This document shows positions 36,354-36,773 of a stretch of DNA of 36,773 bases, in pieces. Origin of the DNA: Pseudonocardia xinjiangensis (GTDB lineage Bacteria; Actinomycetota; Actinomycetes; Mycobacteriales; Pseudonocardiaceae); the NCBI RefSeq assembly GCF_012911925.1, contig NZ_JAAXKY010000071.1, forward strand, positions 1 through 36,773. Reading direction: 5' to 3'. The notes under the pieces are model-generated. The model ran no database searches. It was not told where the DNA came from and saw nothing but the letters and a program-made list of their open reading frames with translations. How positions within the stretch are numbered: the stretch's first letter is position 1; each line of letters begins with the position of its first letter. The position numbers and the translations under genes were made by a program.

Positions 36354-36773
36354 TCAGGGACGCTGTTCGCCCGCGTCGATCGCGATGATCCGGTCGACCA
36401 CCGCGGCGATGTCGGGACCGACGATGTCGGGCCGGCGCCCGAGCGGGCTCAGGACCATTCCGGGGCGGGCCACGAACGCGGCCCGGCAACCGGCGGCCAG
36501 CGCACCCGTCACGTCCCATGAGTGCGCTGCGACCAATCGGACATCGGAGATCGGGACGCCGTAGGCGTCCGCGACGGCCTGGTACGGCTCGCGTGCCGGC
36601 TTCAGCCGCTTGACGCTGTCCGCCGAGATCACGCGGTCGAAGCAGTCCCGGATACCCGCGTTCGTCAGCTGCGCCTCTCCCACCGACTCGACGGAGTTCA
36701 CGAGTGCGACGGCGGTCAGGCCGGTGTCACGCAGTGCGCGAAGTGCGGCCGGCACCTCGGGGTGGGCGGGCAG
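36354..36773 (-). CDS. Haloacid dehalogenase type II (5' end outside window)
   Basis: C-terminal 139 residues of a HAD-superfamily hydrolase; the frame stays open to the right edge (LPAHPEVPAALRALRDTGL reads through the GTG at 36755). Motif II is VALVNSVES, the motif III lysine is KRLKPAREPY, and motif IV is AAHSWDVTGALAAGC, the pattern of L-2-haloacid dehalogenase-like proteins, where AAHxWD replaces the classic SSNxWD. The nucleophile motif lies beyond the window. It would hydrolyse a 2-haloacid or a related small substrate; the class is secure but the substrate is not. A small unknown gene follows in the same operon. Confidence 0.85.
   Translation of the reverse strand: MPAHPEVPAALRALRDTGLTAVALVNSVESVGEAQLTNAGIRDCFDRVISADSVKRLKPAREPYQAVADAYGVPISDVRLVAAHSWDVTGALAAGCRAAFVARPGMVLSPLGRRPDIVGPDIAAVVDRIIAIDAGEQRP

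Overview
The window comes from a very GC-rich actinomycete chromosome. Codons end almost always in G or C, GTG starts are common, and GGAGG-type ribosome binding sites are frequent. It also carries large LuxR-family ATPase regulators, an XRE/NB-ARC regulator, an IdeR-type iron box and a TfdB-like flavin hydroxylase. The mix fits Pseudonocardiaceae, possibly Pseudonocardia; the genus is an inference. I see no tRNA, rRNA, CRISPR array, phage or replication origin. No gene-free stretch exceeds 300 bases; the longest is about 280 bases, before the first LuxR regulator.

Layout. 1-2600: the end of a sugar ABC permease gene, a metallo-beta-lactamase-fold protein and a divergent MerR regulator. 2660-3592: an IS5-family insertion sequence with a disrupted transposase, sitting exactly in the stop codon of an HxlR regulator. 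3592-5000: that regulator, divergent from a QorB/NmrA-type quinone reductase. 9430 down to 5053: a four-gene minus-strand operon with a pyruvate-oxidase-like ThDP enzyme, a royal-jelly/yellow-type beta-propeller, a mandelate-racemase-like enolase-superfamily enzyme and a small DUF6176-like protein. 9.6-21 kb: a redox and regulation block with two zinc-free quinone reductases, two tandem LuxR ATPases, an LVIVD beta-propeller, an XRE/NB-ARC regulator, a GlcG/HbpS-type protein and a lipoprotein. 21.5-25 kb: an iron-regulated siderophore-interacting protein, a CDF transporter, a methyltransferase and a membrane protein. 25.3-28.1 kb: a third LuxR ATPase split into two ORFs overlapping by ATGA. 28.1-32.7 kb: an animal-type haem peroxidase divergent from an unusual lactate/malate-type dehydrogenase, then a TfdB-like hydroxylase. 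32.7-36 kb: a two-gene operon of a type-II NADH-dehydrogenase-like flavoprotein with a fused membrane domain and a membrane protein built from three more copies of that domain. The right edge holds a small unknown gene and a truncated haloacid dehalogenase.

Two observations stand out. First, a 21-bp element (GGCCAtC, then GTC-N4-GACTG) occurs four times, only upstream of genes in the 9.4-19.4 kb block: before the pyruvate-oxidase operon, between quinone reductase 1 and the LuxR pair, before the LVIVD gene, and between the NB-ARC regulator and quinone reductase 2. This suggests one local regulon run by one of the resident regulators. Second, the four-copy membrane repeat shared between an NDH-2-like enzyme and its translationally coupled partner looks like an undescribed membrane redox module.

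The redox theme (two quinone reductases, a QorB, pyruvate:quinone oxidase, NDH-2, haem peroxidase, haem-binding protein) suggests that several operons respond to quinone or oxidative stress, or handle aromatic catabolites. That link is inference.
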